This document shows, in pieces, positions 1-9,513 of a DNA stretch of 31,607 nucleotides. The translations under genes were made by a program, and so were the position numbers. The stretch is taken from contig CAZTTG010000075.1 of assembly GCA_964615935.1 (NCBI GenBank), positions 1 to 31,607 on the forward strand, written 5' to 3'. The stretch's first letter is position 1; each line of letters begins with the position of its first letter. The notes beneath the pieces were generated by a model. It worked only from the letters and a program-made list of their open reading frames with translations, was not told the DNA's origin and did not search any database. This DNA comes from CAZTTG01 sp964615935. Its GTDB lineage: Bacteria; Planctomycetota; UBA1135; GCA-002686595.

Positions 1-2
1 AG

Positions 3-110
3 AAGAAGAAGGCCACGCGCAAGAAGAAGGCCACCCGGAAGAAGAAGGTGGTCCGCAAGAAGAAGAAGGCCACCCGCAAGAAGAAGGCAACCCGCAAGAA
101 GAAGCGGTAG
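3..110 (+). CDS. C-terminal tail of a lysine/arginine-rich histone H1-like DNA-binding protein (5' end outside window)
   Basis: The first 110 bases read in one frame as an almost pure Lys/Arg/Ala/Thr tail built from a six-residue KKKATR unit, with one KKKVVR variant and one four-lysine unit, ending in TAG at 108-110. Such tails are known from bacterial histone H1-like and AlgP-like proteins and from HU variants with basic extensions; they bind DNA or RNA non-specifically through charge. The gene's folded part lies outside the window, so it cannot be said whether this is a free H1-like protein or an HU with a tail. An HU gene follows 33 bases later on the same strand, which suggests a small nucleoid-protein operon. 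Low-complexity DNA of this kind can vary in copy number between strains. Confidence 0.75.
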   Translation, partial: KKKATRKKKATRKKKVVRKKKKATRKKKATRKKKR

Positions 111-143
111 GCCGGATTCCCTGCGGCCGGGTCCCACCGGACA

Positions 144-413
144 GTGCACAAGAGTCAGCTCGTCTCTCGCGTGGCTGCGGAGCTGAGGATCTCTCGGCTC
201 GGGGCCGCCCGGCTGGTCGACGCCGTCCTGCAGGCCATCGAAAAGGGCCTGCGAGAGGATCGGCAGGTCACCATTGCCGGGTTCGGGACGTTCGAGGTGA
301 AGCCGCGCAAGGCGCGCGTCGGGCGCAATCCCCGCACCGGAGAGCCGATTCAGATCGCAGCCGGCACACGCGTTGGATTCCGGGTCGGCAAGACCCTGAA
401 GGAGTCCATCTAG
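144..413 (+). CDS. HU/IHF-family DNA-binding protein
   Basis: 89 residues, the usual HU length. The start is GTG: the frame begins with the typical HU opening (M-H-K-S-Q-L), so a downstream start is unlikely, although no clear Shine-Dalgarno is visible. The family signature is present in the arm region: GFGTFEV around residues 46-52, then R-x-A-R-x-G-R-N-P-R-T-G-E. The conserved Arg-Asn-Pro tip that intercalates into DNA is intact. HU dimers bend and compact DNA in the nucleoid. It follows a lysine-rich protein tail by 33 bases and is closed by a strong hairpin terminator at 441-480. Sequence alone does not separate HU from IHF subunits. Confidence 0.95.
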   Translation: MHKSQLVSRVAAELRISRLGAARLVDAVLQAIEKGLREDRQVTIAGFGTFEVKPRKARVGRNPRTGEPIQIAAGTRVGFRVGKTLKESI

Positions 414-440
414 CCCCGCCGGAAGGCGAGACGGTCCAGT

Positions 441-480
441 CGAGGCCGGTCCCCCCCCAGGGGGGCCGGCCTCGTTTCGT
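441..480 (+). terminator. Strong intrinsic terminator after the HU gene
   Basis: Arms 441-455 and 460-474 pair over 15 bp (one G-U pair) around a four-base loop. The outer part reads CGAGGCCGG / CCGGCCTCG. It is followed by TTTCGT on the plus strand. On the minus strand no T-rich tract follows, so it serves the HU gene rather than metG, whose stop lies only a few bases further on. Confidence 0.8.
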
Positions 481-485
481 GGGGG

Positions 486-2195
486 TCAGCCCTGGGCTGC
501 CCGGGCCTCGAGATCGGCGATCTCGCGCTGGACGGCCGCGTCCTCGATCTTGGCGAAGAGCCCGGCGACCTCTCCCAGGGGCTGACCGGTCTCCAGGCAG
601 CGCCAGGAGCCCGGCTCCGGGATCCCCGGCCAGGGCTCCTCGGCGACGGCTCCGGCCTGGCCCAGCATGGCCCACAGGCTCTGGGCCTTGCGCGGCATGA
701 AGGGCGCCATCCAGCGCGCCATCCAGGCCAGCCACTCGCAGGCCGTTCTCAGCGCGCTGGCGGCCCGCTCGGGATCGGTCTTGCGCAGGGCCCAGGGCTC
801 GGTCCGGTCGACGAAACGGTTGGCGACCTCGGCGTTGCCTAGAAGCTGCTCGGCCGCCCGCCGGAAGCGGAAGGCGCACACCGACTCGGCCGGATCGGCG
901 ACCTCCCCGCAGCCGCCGAGGATGAGCTGATCGAGCTCGGCCACGTGGGCCTCGTGCGCCGGCGGGATGCGGTCCTCGAAGGTCCGGCTGGTGAGGCGCA
1001 GGACCCGCGTGACCAGGTTCCCGATCTTGTCGGCCAGGAGGTTGGCGTGGCGCTGGAACTCCTCCCAGCGCCACTCCGAGTCGGCGGTCTCGGGGCTGCT
1101 GGCGAGCAGGTAGAAGCGCGCCGTCTCCGCGTCGTAGCTCTCGAAGAAGGGCTCCAGGGGGATGGTCCAGCCGGCCCCCTTGTTGAACTTGCGTCCCTGG
1201 AGGTTGTAGAACTCGTTGGCCGGCACCTGCCAGGGAAGCACGTAGTCCTGCTTGGCCCCGTGGAGCATGGAGGGGAACACCAGGCAGTGGAAGGGGATGT
1301 TGTCCTTGCCGATGAAGTGGACCAGGCGGGTGTCGGGGCTCTGCCAGTAGTCCTTCCAGGCGTCCGGCCGGCCGACTTGCTGGGCCCACTCCCGGGTGAA
1401 GGAGATGTACCCGATGGGGGCGTCGAACCAGACGTAGAGGACCTTGCCCTCCTGGCCCCCGATCTCCTCCGGCGGCACCGGGATGCCCCAGCGCATGTCG
1501 CGGGTGATGGGCCGGGCGCGCACCTCGTCCAGCAGCCGTTCCACGAAGGCCTCGACGTTGGGCTTCCACCGGCCGTCCCGGAACCAGGGTCCGATCCTCT
1601 CGTCGCGGAGCTTCTCCAGGTCCAGGTGCCAGTGCCCCGTATGGCGCTTCTCGGGAGAGGTCCCGCACACCTTGCAGCGGGGCTCGATGATGGCCAGGGG
1701 GTCCAGCCAGGCCCCGCAGCGGGGGCACTCGTCCCCGCGGGCCGCCTCGAAGCCGCACTCGTGGCACTGCCCTTCGACGTAGCGATCGGCGAGGAACATC
1801 TCGTCCCGGGGGCAGTAGAGCTGGTCCCCCTCCAGGTACAGCAGGTACCCGCCCTCCCGCAGGCGCCGGAAGAACTCCAGGCTCATCTCCTCGTGGTAGG
1901 GGCAGACGCTGGTGCCCGACCAGACGTCGAACTCGATGGCCAGCCGGTCGAAGAGGGACTTGATCTCCTCCCGCCAGTGGGCCACGTAGCTCGTGTAGTC
2001 GATCCCCTGCTGCTCGGCCCCGATGGCGATGGCGACCCCGTACTCGTCGGTCCCGCAGATGAAGCGGACGTCCTCGCCCTGCATGCGCAGGGTCCGGACG
2101 TAGACGTCGGCCGGCAGGTAGGCGCCGACCACGTGGCCGAAGTGGATGAGGCCGTTGGCGTAGGGCAGGGCGCTGGTGACGAGGTAGCGGGTCAA
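486..2195 (-). CDS. metG: Methionine--tRNA ligase (MetRS)
   Basis: 569 residues. Charges tRNA-Met with methionine in the cytoplasm. The class I HIGH signature appears as HFGH at residues 18-21 after the typical SALPYANG opening. A zinc-knuckle insertion follows with paired cysteines (CPRD, CHEC, CPRC, CKVC), the two-knuckle MetRS type. The KMSKS loop is altered to KFNKG (residues 336-340), keeping both lysines. The anticodon-binding helical domain is present, but the C-terminal EMAP-like tRNA-binding domain of longer MetRS proteins is absent. The start is TTG, supported by a GGAG Shine-Dalgarno six bases upstream (2202-2205 on the plus strand) and by the exact family N-terminus. It is divergent from the next gene. 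Confidence 0.96.
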   Translation of the reverse strand: MTRYLVTSALPYANGLIHFGHVVGAYLPADVYVRTLRMQGEDVRFICGTDEYGVAIAIGAEQQGIDYTSYVAHWREEIKSLFDRLAIEFDVWSGTSVCPYHEEMSLEFFRRLREGGYLLYLEGDQLYCPRDEMFLADRYVEGQCHECGFEAARGDECPRCGAWLDPLAIIEPRCKVCGTSPEKRHTGHWHLDLEKLRDERIGPWFRDGRWKPNVEAFVERLLDEVRARPITRDMRWGIPVPPEEIGGQEGKVLYVWFDAPIGYISFTREWAQQVGRPDAWKDYWQSPDTRLVHFIGKDNIPFHCLVFPSMLHGAKQDYVLPWQVPANEFYNLQGRKFNKGAGWTIPLEPFFESYDAETARFYLLASSPETADSEWRWEEFQRHANLLADKIGNLVTRVLRLTSRTFEDRIPPAHEAHVAELDQLILGGCGEVADPAESVCAFRFRRAAEQLLGNAEVANRFVDRTEPWALRKTDPERAASALRTACEWLAWMARWMAPFMPRKAQSLWAMLGQAGAVAEEPWPGIPEPGSWRCLETGQPLGEVAGLFAKIEDAAVQREIADLEARAAQG

Positions 2196-2488
2196 GGGGG
2201 GCTCCGGCGGGATGGGGTGCGGCGAGGGCGGGGGGGGATTCTACCCGCCGCTCTCGGGCCTTTTCACGGCCGGCCCACCGCGGTGGTCGAGGCCAGCCGA
2301 GAATTCGGGCGCTCGCCCGCAACCCCGGCCGCGGGGGGCAGTCTCCCGGGCGGTCGGGGGGTGGATCCCCGGGGGGGAGACCCATCCCTCCTCCACGGAG
2401 GCGCCCCCCGGCGTCCCCAGCTCGCCGCTACAATAGCCCGCTCGCCGTCACCGCCCCGCCCTCCCCAGCCCACCTAAGCCCCACCGCG

Positions 2489-3502
2489 ATGCAGCCAGGT
2501 CACCGGAGAGCGCCCCGCTTCCGGCTCTTCGGCCTGAGCCGCGGAACCCTCCTCGCGATCCGGCTGTACGCCCCGGCCCTGCTCCTCTTCCTCCTGCTGC
2601 GGGCCCTGCCCGGCGAGCTGCCCTGGCCCCTGGCCTGGGCCGCCAACCTCCTGCACCTGCTGCTCCTGCCCGCGCCCCTCCTGGTCCTCGTCGGCCTCGT
2701 GCGGCGGCGAGCGCTGGACGTCCTGCTGGGAGCCGCGCTGTGCGTTCCGCTGGCCACCACCGTCCGGGATCTGGGTCTCCTGGAGCCGGCCCCGGCGAAC
2801 CAGGGGCCGCCACCTCCCGCCGCCTCCGAGCTGAGGGTCCTCACCCTCAACCTCGGCGGCCGCCGGTCCGGGGCGAAGCGGCTCAGGCGGCTCCTCCGGG
2901 ACCAGCCCTGCGACCTGGTGGGCCTGCAGGAGCTGAGCTGGGAGATGGCCGGGATCCTCGAGAGCGACCTCGCCGACGTCTTCCCCCACCGGGCCCTGCA
3001 GGCCGGGGGCGTGGAGGGCCGCGGCCTGCTGTCCCGCCACCCGATCCTGGGCTCGGAGTGGTTCCAGCTCGAGTCGTGGAGGCCACACCTGAGGGTGCGG
3101 GTGGCGGTGGACGGTCGCCCCCTGACGGTTCTCGTGGAGCACATCCAGCTCCGCGTGGGGCTCGTCGGCCGGGGGAGCTCCGGCGGCCGCGACCTGCGCG
3201 TCCTGGCCCGGGGCATCCCCGCGGGTGAGCCCACCCTGCTCGTCGGCGACCTCAACACCACGCCGCGCAGCGAAGAATACGCCTTCCTCCGGGAGCACGG
3301 GCTGAGCGACGCCTTCGGCGAGGTCGGCGCGGGCCCGGGCTGGACCTTCCCGATCGAGCGCCGCTTCCACGGGCTCTACGTGCCCCGATGCCTGCGCATC
3401 GACTACGTCTGGAGCACCGCCGAGCTGGTGCCGGTTCGCTCCTGGATCGGGCCCGACGTGGGCTCGGACCACATGCCGCTCTTCGCGGACCTGCGCTGGT
3501 AG
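2489..3502 (+). CDS. Membrane-anchored endonuclease/exonuclease/phosphatase (EEP) family protein
   Basis: 337 residues. The N-terminal 95 or so form about three hydrophobic segments (roughly 22-40, 48-67, 73-92), then a proline-rich linker. The rest is an EEP (DNase I-like) domain with its metal and catalytic motifs in order: LTLNLGG, LQEL (the metal-binding Glu), GLLSRHP, VGDLNTTP (Asp and Asn), RIDYVW and GSDHMPL (Asp-His pair). All catalytic positions look intact. This family cleaves phosphodiesters in nucleic acids, sphingomyelin or phosphoinositides; proteins with N-terminal membrane helices like this (YafD/VanX-type annotation) have no fixed substrate. The catalytic domain is probably extracytoplasmic, but topology is not certain. 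No Shine-Dalgarno is obvious before the ATG. Confidence 0.88.
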   Translation: MQPGHRRAPRFRLFGLSRGTLLAIRLYAPALLLFLLLRALPGELPWPLAWAANLLHLLLLPAPLLVLVGLVRRRALDVLLGAALCVPLATTVRDLGLLEPAPANQGPPPPAASELRVLTLNLGGRRSGAKRLRRLLRDQPCDLVGLQELSWEMAGILESDLADVFPHRALQAGGVEGRGLLSRHPILGSEWFQLESWRPHLRVRVAVDGRPLTVLVEHIQLRVGLVGRGSSGGRDLRVLARGIPAGEPTLLVGDLNTTPRSEEYAFLREHGLSDAFGEVGAGPGWTFPIERRFHGLYVPRCLRIDYVWSTAELVPVRSWIGPDVGSDHMPLFADLRW

Positions 3503-3516
3503 TCCCCGGAGGGGAC
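3502..3516. terminator. Small hairpin between the convergent EEP and pyrG genes
   Basis: GTCCCC at 3502-3507 pairs with GGGGAC at 3511-3516 around a three-base loop, in the 19-base gap between two convergent stops. No T tract follows on either side, so its role as a terminator is only suggested by its place. Confidence 0.3.
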
Positions 3517-3521
3517 CGGTC

Positions 3522-5161
<1,640 letters not shown>

Positions 5162-5165
<4 letters not shown>

Positions 5166-6052
5166 CGTTTCCTCGACCTGCGAGTCTCCTGTCCCCCCCG
5201 ACCGGCGGGCGCGCCGGTCCCGGAGGGGGCCCCCTCTGGATTCCCCCGGACCCCCTCCCGGCACCGCCGGACGAAGGCCTCGTAGTCCTCACGCGTGTCG
5301 ATGCCGGGTGGCACCCGGCCAACCTCGAGCACGCGCATGCGCCCGCCGGCCTCCAGCCAGCGGAGCTGTTCCAGGCTCTCGATCCTCTCCAGCCGCCCGG
5401 TCGGCAGCGCGCAGAAGCGCAGCAGGGCCTCCGGCCGGAAGGCGTAGACCCCCAGGTGCCGCCGCACGACCGCGTCGGCGGAGGCCGCCCCCTCGCGGGC
5501 GTGATCGGCGTTGGGGATGCGGGCCCGAGAGAAGTACAGCGCGTCGCCGCGCTGGTCGCAGACCACCTTCACCGCGCTGGTCGAGCGGGCCTCGTCCTCG
5601 CCCCCGACCGGGCCGGCCAGGGTGGCGATCTCCACCGCGGGATCGGCGAAGAGCTCCACCAGCCGCGTCAGCTCGCCGGCGTCGATCTCGGGCTCGTCGC
5701 CCTGGACGTTGAGCACCACCTGGTAGACCTCCCCGGCGCTACCCTCGGCCAGGCTCCGCCAGGCCTCGCACACGCGGTCGGTGCCGCTGGGATGGTCCGC
5801 CCGGGTGAGGACCGCCTCCACCCCCACCTCGGCGGCGGCCTCGGCGATCTCGCCGGCGTCGGTGGCCACCACCACCCGCTCCACCGCCTGCGCGCGGGCC
5901 ACGGCCTTGGCGGTGTGCTCGAAGAGATAGCCGCCGGTCTCCCGCAGGAGCATCTTTCGCGGGAGGCGTTTCGAGCCCAGGCGCGCCGGGATGATGGCGA
6001 CCGCGCGGATCGGAGGGAGGTCCTCGGGCGGGTTCGCGCTGGGCTGGGGCAT
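5162..6052 (-). CDS. kdsB: 3-deoxy-manno-octulosonate cytidylyltransferase (CMP-Kdo synthetase)
   Basis: 296 residues. Activates Kdo with CTP to give CMP-Kdo for the lipopolysaccharide inner core, in the cytoplasm. The nucleotidyltransferase fold is shown by AIIPARLGSKRLPRK near residues 19-33, VVVATD, SGTDRVCEA, and the metal-binding LNVQGDEPEID. Its presence implies an outer membrane with Kdo-containing glycolipid, or reuse of Kdo in another glycan. The C-terminus is about 30 residues longer than usual and Gly/Arg-rich. It starts two bases after the stop of the upstream lipoprotein gene and its TGA overlaps the pyrG ATG, so the three genes form one transcription unit. ATG at 6052 is the only start that leaves the N-terminal motif intact. 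Confidence 0.95.
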
Positions 6053-6054
6053 CC

Positions 6055-6585
6055 TCAGTCTTGGTTGTTTCGCGGGAAGGACGGCCCCTCGAAGGGGTTC
6101 TCGCCGGGCTCGAGCCGGGTGGACTGGGCCGAGCCGGTGGCGTTGTAGATGCCCAGGAAGCCCATCTTGATGTTCACCAGGTCCTCGAGCTCCCGGCGGT
6201 CCTTGCCGCCCACCCAGGCGACGTGCGAGACGCCCGCGGGGGTCTCCAGCTCGAGCGTCCAGGACACCTGGTCGGCGGGGAAGGCGGCGCCGGGCGTCGA
6301 CCACCGGTCGAAGCCGTTGTCGCGCAGGTAGTCGAGCAGCTCGGCCACGATCTCGTCGTTCTGGATCTTGCGCGCGTTGGAGCTGCGCTTCTCCGAGTAA
6401 TAGCCGACCGGATCGGTGTGAGCCTCGTTGACCAGCTCGAAGACCCGGTCGCCGTGGGCCTGGTGCATGGTCAGCCGCACCGGTTCGCCCTTGCCGGCGG
6501 TGGCGGAGGGAGCGTCGCTTCGGGGGCTCGAGGCGCAGGCGGCCAGGAGGAGGCCGGCGAGGGCGGCCAGGAGGGCATACTTCAT
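6055..6585 (-). CDS. Small lipoprotein of unknown function, first gene of the kdsB-pyrG unit
   Basis: 176 residues. A type II signal peptide is clear: positive start, hydrophobic core, and lipobox LAAC with Cys17. I do not recognise the mature part. It is mixed alpha/beta in look, with a YYSEKRSSNARKIQNDE segment, a leucine-rich helix (VAELLDYLRDNG) and a WVGGKDRRELEDLVNIK segment, and no cysteines after the lipobox. It starts the unit, and its stop is two bases from the kdsB start. That closeness to Kdo synthesis suggests an envelope role, but this is context only. The longer open frame upstream of the ATG overlaps the neighbouring gene in another frame and is not real. Confidence 0.8.
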   Translation of the reverse strand: MKYALLAALAGLLLAACASSPRSDAPSATAGKGEPVRLTMHQAHGDRVFELVNEAHTDPVGYYSEKRSSNARKIQNDEIVAELLDYLRDNGFDRWSTPGAAFPADQVSWTLELETPAGVSHVAWVGGKDRRELEDLVNIKMGFLGIYNATGSAQSTRLEPGENPFEGPSFPRNNQD

Positions 6586-6661
6586 GATCGTCGGGGAGGA
6601 GCGGCTGGCGGACGGGGCGGCCGGGATGGATCGGGGGCGTTCTTCGAGCCCCACCGGGGGG

Positions 6662-6690
6662 AAGATATCCGGTGCGACCGGGCCCCTCAA
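6662..6690 (-). promoter_or_regulatory. Possible sigma-70-type promoter of the lipoprotein-kdsB-pyrG unit
   Basis: On the minus strand TTGAGG (6690-6685) is followed after 17 bases by TATCTT (6667-6662), each matching 4 of 6 consensus positions with ideal spacing. It lies about 77 bases before the ATG at 6585 and overlaps the stop of the upstream glycosyltransferase gene. AT-rich hexamers stand out in this GC-rich stretch, but no experiment supports it. Confidence 0.4.
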
Positions 6691-9143
6691 GGGCGCAGCC
6701 GCACACCCCCGCGCGCCTGCTCGGTGGGCACCTCGGTGCCGTCGTCCGGCCACCTGTAGCCGGGCGGGACCGGGAGCAGGATTCCCCCCACGCGGGCCAT
6801 CATGTCGGCGCTGATCTTGTGGCCCTGGATGCTCTCGTGGCCGCCCGGCGGGCTCAGCTCCTCGACCGCCCGGGGGGCGTCGAGGGGATAGGGCACCAGA
6901 CGCGACACCTCCAGCGGCGGATCGGACTCGTCGTAGCTCACGATCTTGAACGACAGCCAGGCCGGCATCAGGTCGCCGCGGCGGAAGGCCCCCCCCAGGG
7001 GCCGGTCGGGGCCCTCCCAGGTGTAGGGATCGTGCTGGAGGACGACCGGGTAGCCCTCGCGCAGGATCCAGCCCGGACCCCACCGCGGGAACGGCAGCAC
7101 CCCGTAGGCCGGCCGGTGATCGTTGTGCCAGACGTTGCGGGTGTCGTGGCTGGCCAGGCGGTCGACGATGACGTAGTCCTCCCCGTCGAAGGGGCCGCCG
7201 TACCAGTGGTAGGTGATCCAGCCCCAGGGGCTGTCGGGCAGGGGCCGCCAGTCCCAGCCCAGCAGCGCCAGCTCCTGCCGGCTCCCGTCGGCCCGCGGCT
7301 TCAGGAAGTGGTAGCGGGGCTCGGAGAGGCCGTGGCGGGCGCGGTGCTCGGCCACCGAGCCGTCGACCGTGAGGTCCCAGAAGGTCATGGCCCCGGGATC
7401 GCCGGTGCGTCGCCTGAGCACCACGATGGGCCCCAGACCCCCGTAGGCGGCGCGGTCGAAGAGCACGCGGTGGACCTCGAACTGCGCGTTGATGGCCTCG
7501 AACAGCCCGGGATAGGCCATGAGCACGGCCAGGTGGGCGACGTAGGCGTCCAGCTCGGCGATGCGGGCCAGGTCCTTGGCGCGCTGCTCCTCGTCCAGGA
7601 GCTTCCAGCGGTCGACCTGGTAGTCGAGCTTGATCAGCTCGACCTCCGGGGACTCGCGCAGGTAGACCGCCCAGTGGTAGGAGCAGGAGACCGCCAGGCG
7701 GGGGACCTCCTCCAGACCCTCCTCGGCGGCCCGGCGCTCGCGCTCCGGCCGGGTCTCCTCCGCCAGGGCGTTGAGCGCGTCCATCGCCCGCCAGAAGCCC
7801 CCGTAGCGCTGCGTGTTGGTGGCCAGGAGCTGGCGCGCCCCCAGGAGGATCGCCAGGGCCACCACCAGCCCGCCCAGCCCCTTGCGCAGGTGGCCGCCGT
7901 GGCCGGCCGCGGGGGCGAAGAGCGCGCCCCAGCCCACGGCCCCGAAGGCGCTGATCAGGGAGAAGAAGGGCAGCCACAGGCGGAAGGACTTGGAGCCCTT
8001 CTGGCTCATGACGAGCACGTTGAGCACCACCACCGCCAGCAGGAGCCAGGTCCTCCAGGACCAGCGCAGGGCGCCCTTCAGGACGCCCAGGCCGACCAGG
8101 AGGAGCGCCGGCAGGACCAGGGCCTCGCCGGCGTGCTGCGCGTACCACAGCTTGGTCTGGAGGTTCCTCACCGCGCTGGCGCCGGCCTTGACCGCCTCCT
8201 GGTAGGCGATGTCCTCCCCGCCCTCCTCCACGTTGGCGGCCAGGTTGTAGATCTCGCGGCTGAGCTCGACGATGGCCGGGCTCCCCAGCAGCTTGCCGGT
8301 CTCGTAGACCAGGATGGCGGCGTTGCTGCCGGTGTTCTCGACCGCGTAGGTCAGCACGCTGATGCCGAAGGTCCCGTAGTACAGCCAGTCCAGGAAGCAC
8401 TGGACGACGACCAGGGCGGCCACGCCGACCAGGACCCGCGCGGGGTAGCCCTTGTTCCCGCGCCACTCGCGCAGGAGCAGCAGGCCCAGGATGGGCAGGA
8501 TGACGATGATCGACTGGTAGGCCATCAGGAAGCTGGCGCCCAGCCACAGCCCGCCGCGCCAGGCGCGGCCGGGCGGTCCGCGATCGAGCAGGTGCTCCAG
8601 CGCCAGCGCGATGCACAGCCCCGCGGCGATGCCCGAGACCGGCGACACCGCCCAGGTGAGGAAGCACGGGTTGGCGACCAGCAGCGCTCCGCCCGCCAGC
8701 CCGGCCGCGCGGCCGGCCAGCCGCGCGCCCAGCCGCACGGTCGCCAGGACCAGCCCCAGCGAGAGCCCGATCTGGATCAGGCGCACCGTGAGCGGCAGGA
8801 CGCGCCAGTCCTCGAGCCCCAGCAGCCGCGCCGCGCCGAACACCGGCAGGAAGAGGCCCGAGTAGCCGAAGGAGCGGATCGACTGGGAGTCGAGCAGCTC
8901 GCGGCCCTCGACCATGCCCACCGCGCGCTCCATGTACTCCACCGAGTCGGCGAGCTGGTAGCCGTCCAGGCGCCACCAGGAGATCCCCATCAGGACGATG
9001 GCCAGGGCCAGGAGGAGCCGCACGCCCCGATCGGTGAGGGTGGGGGGGGGCGGCTCGACCCCGGAGGGCAGGGGGCCGCGGGCCGCCGACCGCGAGGGAG
9101 CGGGGGCGGGGCTCGGGTCGGTCGCGGCGCCGGGTGAGGTCAT
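6687..9143 (-). CDS. Large membrane protein, GT-C-type glycosyltransferase-like
   Basis: 818 residues from ATG 9143. After a Pro/Ala-rich cytoplasmic start, a first membrane helix (about 41-56) is followed by WRLDGYQLADSVEYMERA with Asp66. This acidic motif in the first outer loop is typical of GT-C enzymes that use lipid-phosphate sugar donors (PMT/ArnT/GT39-like). About nine to eleven more hydrophobic segments follow to near residue 480. The last 330 or so residues are soluble, rich in Trp, Tyr and His, and not recognised; they may form an extracytoplasmic beta-rich domain. Likely role: sugar transfer in the envelope, which fits the nearby Kdo gene, but substrate and acceptor are unknown. 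The start is uncertain: no Shine-Dalgarno is seen, and the frame is open to 9356. Confidence 0.7.
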   Translation of the reverse strand: MTSPGAATDPSPAPAPSRSAARGPLPSGVEPPPPTLTDRGVRLLLALAIVLMGISWWRLDGYQLADSVEYMERAVGMVEGRELLDSQSIRSFGYSGLFLPVFGAARLLGLEDWRVLPLTVRLIQIGLSLGLVLATVRLGARLAGRAAGLAGGALLVANPCFLTWAVSPVSGIAAGLCIALALEHLLDRGPPGRAWRGGLWLGASFLMAYQSIIVILPILGLLLLREWRGNKGYPARVLVGVAALVVVQCFLDWLYYGTFGISVLTYAVENTGSNAAILVYETGKLLGSPAIVELSREIYNLAANVEEGGEDIAYQEAVKAGASAVRNLQTKLWYAQHAGEALVLPALLLVGLGVLKGALRWSWRTWLLLAVVVLNVLVMSQKGSKSFRLWLPFFSLISAFGAVGWGALFAPAAGHGGHLRKGLGGLVVALAILLGARQLLATNTQRYGGFWRAMDALNALAEETRPERERRAAEEGLEEVPRLAVSCSYHWAVYLRESPEVELIKLDYQVDRWKLLDEEQRAKDLARIAELDAYVAHLAVLMAYPGLFEAINAQFEVHRVLFDRAAYGGLGPIVVLRRRTGDPGAMTFWDLTVDGSVAEHRARHGLSEPRYHFLKPRADGSRQELALLGWDWRPLPDSPWGWITYHWYGGPFDGEDYVIVDRLASHDTRNVWHNDHRPAYGVLPFPRWGPGWILREGYPVVLQHDPYTWEGPDRPLGGAFRRGDLMPAWLSFKIVSYDESDPPLEVSRLVPYPLDAPRAVEELSPPGGHESIQGHKISADMMARVGGILLPVPPGYRWPDDGTEVPTEQARGGVRLRP

Positions 9144-9513
9144 GGCGGGGAGAGGCGGGGTCAGGATACGCCCGCGGCCCTCATCGACCAGGGCGCCCCG
9201 GCCCCCGCCATTCCGGGTCGTCCGGGGCGAATGGAGATCCCGGGTGGGGGAGGCTCCCGCCGGGGCGCGGGGGGTCGATGGAATCGTCCTCGCGATCCGG
9301 TTCGCGGCGAGCCCGAGGCGACCACCGCATGAGGTGTGGGCAGGCCCGCCCACCACAGGATCTGGTATGAAAATGGCCGAAATCGCGTCGAATTCCTTTG
9401 ACGGGCCCCGCCGGCGGAAGGAACACTCATCCCGTTGGGACCACTGCGGGCCGCCGAGCGGTCTGCGGTCCTAACCTCCGAGAAAACAGAGAGTTGGGAG
9501 TGGTGGCTGAGGC
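9144..9513. other. Divergent intergenic region, glycosyltransferase / LysM gene
   Basis: 370 bases between the starts of two divergent genes. It must hold the promoters for both, and a relatively AT-richer patch lies at about 9360-9400. A TTGACG at 9398-9403 has no good -10 partner. The short frames crossing it have no protein-like composition. No RNA gene or repeat is recognised. Confidence 0.4.

Noticed and set aside
1..110. Simple AAG-rich repeat as a CRISPR or satellite
   Set aside because: It has no spacers and reads perfectly as a Lys/Arg-rich protein tail ending in a stop.
2429..2434. TACAAT as a -10 box for the EEP gene
   Set aside because: No acceptable -35 hexamer lies 15-19 bases upstream, and single hexamers are too common to call a promoter.
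945..2477. Long plus-strand open frame of about 510 codons opposite metG
   Set aside because: It is the antisense shadow of metG in GC-rich DNA, with Gly/Val/Leu/Gln-biased composition and no domain; metG on the minus strand is certain. The same holds for long frames opposite pyrG (3612-5285), the glycosyltransferase (6672-9137) and dctM (24839-26914).
9398..9403. TTGACG as a -35 box for the LysM gene
   Set aside because: The region 16-18 bases downstream (GAACAC/AACACT) is a poor -10 match.
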